Source: Flaviflexus massiliensis (GTDB lineage: Bacteria; Actinomycetota; Actinomycetes; Actinomycetales; Actinomycetaceae). Taken from it: DNA of 64,000 nt. Made by a program: the position numbers and the translations under genes. Location of the stretch: the NCBI RefSeq assembly GCF_001375495.1, contig NZ_LN831056.1, positions 277,642-341,641 of the forward strand, given 5' to 3'. The notes beneath the pieces were generated by a model. That model saw only the letters and a list, made by a program, of their open reading frames with translations, searched no databases and was not told the origin of the DNA. This document shows, in pieces, positions 60,989 through 64,000 of this stretch. How positions within the stretch are numbered: position 1 is the stretch's first letter; each line of letters starts with the position of its first letter.

Positions 60989-62034
60989 GCCCGTCCCAGG
61001 GCGTCGGTGTAGATGCGCCGGTGGGCAGCGGCGATATCGCGCCGCTGCTCGAGGCGGTCCTGCGGATCCGCCCGCCAGTCGTCACGGGATCGGTCCATCG
61101 CGTCCAGGGCAGCCGCGATGTCGGCGGCCCGCGGGAGGCCATCGTCCAAGTGGTACCCGAGGACCCCGGCATGCTGCTGGTGGTAGTAGCCCAGGTGTGG
61201 GGCGAGCACGCGGGTCCCCACGTCGTGACACGCCTCCAGCCAGCCGGAATGCGTGCCGAAGCGGTAGGGCAGCACCGAGAGGTCGAGGCTGCGGAAGTAG
61301 TCCCACAACTCCTCGTCGCTGTAGAAGTCATGCACATGGACCTCGACTTCAGGTGGGAGGCTCCGCAGGAAATCGACGACATCCGGTTTGTGGTTGTACT
61401 GTCCCGGGGTCATGACGTCGGTGTGGACGTCGATCACCAGCTCGAATTCCCTGCGCCGCAGCTCAGCCACGAGCGCTCCGATCATCGGCAGGGGATCGAG
61501 GTTCGCGCGCATGCTCTTCAGATGCAGCCCCACCCGGGGAACGGTCCGCTGCGGGCGGTTCACGGACATCTGGTCGAATCCCACCACGTGGGGGTGCTTC
61601 ACCATGTGCGCAGCCCGGCCCCATCGCCGGGAGATCTCGTCCGCGGCGCCGGGGGTCAGGGTGATGAGTTGGTCCGCGGCAGGGACCAGCACGTCCAGGG
61701 CTGCGTCGTGCGTGCGGCGGTCGAGCTGGTGGGGGTTGCGCAGGTCATGGACGGTGTAGACCAACGGCTTGCCCTGCTCACGGAGCGCGGCCACGATCGT
61801 GTCCAACTCCGATGGCTCGATCGAATCGAACCCGAAGTGGAGGTGGTACAGGTCGAATTCCTCGGCGTGGTCATGAATCCACTGTGCGTCCAACATGACC
61901 AAGGGCCACCATGGCGCCCCGACGGCCGGGTTCTCGGGGGTCGGGTCCGGCAGGCGGACGACACCATCGTCTCGGTCGGGATCGCTGAGGTGCTCGACGT
62001 AGACATGCCCATGCGGCACCGATGCGATTCTCAT
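60985..62034 (-). CDS. GT-B glycosyltransferase, first gene of the four-gene set
   Basis: A 349-residue protein starting MRIASVPHGHVYVEHLSDPD. Segments FDLYHLHFGFDSIEPSELD, VYTVHDLRNPHQLDR and LPYRFGTHSGWLEACHDVGT fit a GT4-like glycosyltransferase with a modified donor motif (E of SGWLEA retained). An 83-bp gap upstream holds its likely promoter. It is coupled to the GT4 gene by four bases. Confidence 0.78.
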   Translation of the reverse strand: MRIASVPHGHVYVEHLSDPDRDDGVVRLPDPTPENPAVGAPWWPLVMLDAQWIHDHAEEFDLYHLHFGFDSIEPSELDTIVAALREQGKPLVYTVHDLRNPHQLDRRTHDAALDVLVPAADQLITLTPGAADEISRRWGRAAHMVKHPHVVGFDQMSVNRPQRTVPRVGLHLKSMRANLDPLPMIGALVAELRRREFELVIDVHTDVMTPGQYNHKPDVVDFLRSLPPEVEVHVHDFYSDEELWDYFRSLDLSVLPYRFGTHSGWLEACHDVGTRVLAPHLGYYHQQHAGVLGYHLDDGLPRAADIAAALDAMDRSRDDWRADPQDRLEQRRDIAAAHRRIYTDALGRA

Positions 62035-62117
62035 GGCAGACTCCTTCTTGAGTCATCATTTTACGCTGGCGGATTGGGTCCAGTCTACATCCCTGGGGGT
62101 AGGTTTGGGCGGCCTGT

Positions 62118-63011
62118 TCAGTACTCGAGCTCGGCGATCACCTGGGGGATGTGGGTGAGCAGATCGCGGGCCAGGAACCCTCTCGGCCCGAAGTGCGACG
62201 TCAGCCGTTCACCGCATCGGCCGTGGACGTACTTGGCCCATACAGCCGCCTGCACCGGATCTGCCCCGCGCGCCAGAAGTCCCACGATGATCCCCGCCTT
62301 CACGTCACCGCTACCGGAGATCGCCAGGCCCTGACCACCGGTCTCATCGCGCCATGCACGCCCATCCGGCGCCGCGACGAAGGAGGTGTCCGCGCCGCTG
62401 ACCACGACCACCTCGGCGCGTTTCGCGAGGTCGCTCACGGCAGCCCGTAGTTCCTTGATCCCGGCCTCGCTCTGGAGCTCCGCGGGCGCGTTCTGCTCCA
62501 GCGTCGTGAACAACTCCTTGACGTTCGGGGACACCACCGAGCGTCCGCCCAGGTGGGCCAGACCGTCGAGGTTTCCCGTCAGGTAGGCCAGCCCCAGGGC
62601 ATCCAGGTACACGGTCGCCTACAGCTGTGGAATCACCTGCTCCAGCAACGCGTTGGCCGCTGCGGGGTGCATCATGCCGGGTCCCAGCAGGACGGCGTCA
62701 CGCTCGGAGGCCAGGTCGACGGTGGTGTCGGCAGCGCTCGGCGCGATGTCGCCGCCGCCGTCGGTCTCCAAACCTTGGACAAAACCCTCCGGGATGGCCA
62801 GGCCCAAGGCTGTCGCAGCGCTCTGGACGGTGGCGATCTGGAGTTTGCCAGCACCGGCCCGCATGGCGGCCTCGGCAGCCAGGAACACGGCCCCCGGCAC
62901 GTGGTCGTTGCCACCGACGATCAGGACCCGGCCACCAGCATTCTTGTCGCCTTCCGGGTTGGGCAGTCGCCAGGAGCGGAGCAGCCCGGGGGTGACGACG
63001 ACGGCGCTCAT
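62118..63011 (-). pseudogene. nnrD: ADP-dependent NAD(P)H-hydrate dehydratase (NnrD-type) with in-frame TAG
   Basis: The carbohydrate-kinase-like repair enzyme that dehydrates NAD(P)H hydrates. Starts MSAVVVTPGLLRSWRLPNPE, with GGRVLIVGGNDHVPGAVFLA and AVLLGPGMMHPAA. TAG at 62621-62619 interrupts ALLEQVIPQL-stop-ATVYLDALGLAYL in frame. The second half has the catalytic segment GLAISGSGDVKAGIIVGLLARG, where NGG-type GTGD is usual. A single base change explains the stop. It overlaps the phosphatase gene by four bases. Confidence 0.75.
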
Positions 63012-63465
63012 GCGCCCTCCCCATCGGCGGGTGGTTCCCGCGTCGTGGGGGCATCCCCCACGGCGGCGGCATAGCGGATTAGGTCCAGGCCACCGTCGTC
63101 GTCCGGTTCGTAGGACGTCATGGAACAGTTCGGCAGGGGTTGCTCCGCATCGATTGTGAGCAGGGTGGGCTCGTCCAGGGACTCAAGGACGTACCTGAAC
63201 GACATGATGGTGGCTTGGTGGCTGAACACCCACACATTCTCACCGTCGTACTCTGCACGGATGTCGGCCAGGACGCTGCGGATGCGTAGGGCGACGTCAC
63301 ACCAGCTCTCACCGCCGGCCGGACGGTGGTAGAACTTGCCCAGACGCGTGCGTCGCTCCGCCTCCTCCGGGAACTGCGCCTCGATGCCCTTGCGGGTGAA
63401 GCCGTCCATCACCCCCAGGTCCCGCTCCCGCAACCGTTCATCCACGATCAGCCGGTGCTCGAGGC
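63008..63465 (-). pseudogene. Histidine phosphatase family protein, 5' truncated
   Basis: The fragment reads LEHRLIVDERLRERDLGVMD, RPAGGESWCDVALRIRSVLA and VWVFSHQATIMSFRYVLESL, where SHQ is the second active-site His region. The N-terminal RHG motif that bears the phosphorylated His is missing; the frame enters recombinase sequence at about 63466. It cannot be active. It was the first gene of an operon with the NnrD-type gene. Confidence 0.72.
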
Positions 63466-63466
63466 C

Positions 63467-63596
63467 AGGTGACGGTGCCCTGGTAATAGGGGTTGGTCAG
63501 GATCTTGTGCAGCCCGGTCGTGGTGACTGGCTTGGCCGGCTGCGAGGGGGTGGGCCGGGTGGTCAGGCCACGGGCGGTGAGTTCCTTGGCTAGGCG
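63467..63596. repeat. Direct repeat, copy B (recombinase-domain segment)
   Basis: Same orientation as 56773-56902; this copy reads in frame with its upstream recombinase domain and looks like the better-preserved sequence. Confidence 0.8.
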
Positions 63597-64000
63597 CGAC
63601 AGGGACCAGTTGCCGGTGGCGTAGGTGGTGAAGGCGAAACGGACGAGGTCGGCGCGTTCGGGGTCGATTTGGATCACGCGAGACTCGCGTCCTTGGGCGT
63701 CGGTGGTGCGGACGTTGAGGTAGCCCAGAGGCGCTTTGGTGGGGGTGCCGCCGATCGCGGCTTTCTGGGTCATGCCTTTGAGGACTTCCTGGGCCAGGTT
63801 CAGCGAGTAGAACTCGGCCATGGAGGCCAGGATGCCGTGCATCAGCATCCCTGAGGAGGTCTCGTCGATGTTCTCGGTGACCGAGACCAGGCTGATGTTC
63901 TCATCCCGTAGCGCGGCGTGGATCATGGCGTCATCGAGCCGGTTGCGGGCGAGGCGGTCGACCTTGTTGATGATGCAGTACCGCACCGGGTGCGTGGTCG
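63467..64000 (-). pseudogene. Large serine recombinase, N-terminal half (continues past window edge)
   Basis: On the minus strand the frame is open to the window end. It has the resolvase-domain helix INKVDRLARNRLDDAMIHAA, FSLNLAQEV-type ASMAEFYSLNLAQEVLKGMT, the hinge GTPTKAPLGYLNV and the recombinase domain to LHKILTNPYYQGTVT. It then leaves family sequence at the phosphatase fragment, so its zinc ribbon and coiled coil are missing. The catalytic serine should lie beyond the window. The missing half resembles the remnant at 55934-56905. Confidence 0.75.

Noticed and set aside
61021..62334. 437-codon plus-strand frame opposite a glycosyltransferase gene
   Set aside because: High GC keeps the opposite strand open; the minus strand has the real coupled genes.

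Overview
The window comes from an actinobacterium of fairly high GC. The best guess is a member of or close to the Actinomycetaceae; this is inferred from gene families and synteny, not from a marker gene. Supporting signs are a 226-residue DtxR-type repressor, actinobacterial-type SerC, secreted NlpC/P60 proteins with a GRHAA start, hairpin terminators mostly without T-tracts, and the block mscL / SAF protein / FmdB zinc ribbon / 5-formyl-THF cyclo-ligase / moeA / membrane protein, which matches the Rv0985c-Rv0996 neighbourhood of Mycobacterium.

Layout. (1) 1-8681, core: purine permease end, MarR-MFS efflux pair, serC, dtxR, two secreted NlpC/P60 hydrolases (the second frameshifted after a 57-bp duplication), a universal stress protein and tRNA-Arg(CCT). 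(2) 8682-18862, a decayed mobile island beside that tRNA: a dead membrane-protein gene, an older IS256-family element that beheads a serine protease gene, a lipoprotein, a resolvase, a newer IS256-family copy with intact target duplications, a truncated ArdC-like gene abutting an IS3 remnant, and an orphan lipoprotein. (3) 18863-22950: a DeoR regulator divergent from a GlpD-type dehydrogenase and a FGGY kinase, a probable polyol pathway. (4) 23134-33763: a PadR regulator divergent from a large catabolic operon: molybdenum hydroxylase (large, FAD and 2Fe-2S subunits), crotonase, acyl-CoA ligase, BenE-type transporter, and two molybdenum-cofactor maturation genes. Its content matches the known 2-furoate pathway (HmfABCDE: furoate to furoyl-CoA to 2-oxoglutarate), but the large-subunit gene carries an in-frame TAA. 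(5) 33912-36308: an SDR and a succinate-semialdehyde-type dehydrogenase. (6) 36543-37966: a second, apparently identical IS256-family copy. (7) 38018-44781: a two-component system, an organophosphate:phosphate-antiporter-type MFS and a ferric-type ABC transporter, with three TGTTACC direct repeats between regulator and transporter. (8) 44811-55933: a small metallopeptidase, a lipase-like hydrolase, a 1454-residue helicase relative that has lost its ATPase motifs, the mscL-moeA block and tRNA-Ala(CGC).

(9) 55934-64000 is a mosaic of broken genes with visibly higher GC. Two partial serine-recombinase genes in the same orientation share about 130 bp and flank about 6.6 kb holding a DUF4913 fragment, an SSB fragment, a response-regulator fragment, four translationally coupled glycosyltransferase genes, an NAD(P)H-hydrate dehydratase gene with an in-frame TAG, and a phosphatase fragment. 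Some junctions may be assembly artefacts, because differences between the repeats lean almost entirely to G. The best candidates for new biology are the ATPase-dead helicase with its coupled 66-residue partner, the furoate-type operon in this lineage, and the two-component/OPA/ABC cluster.
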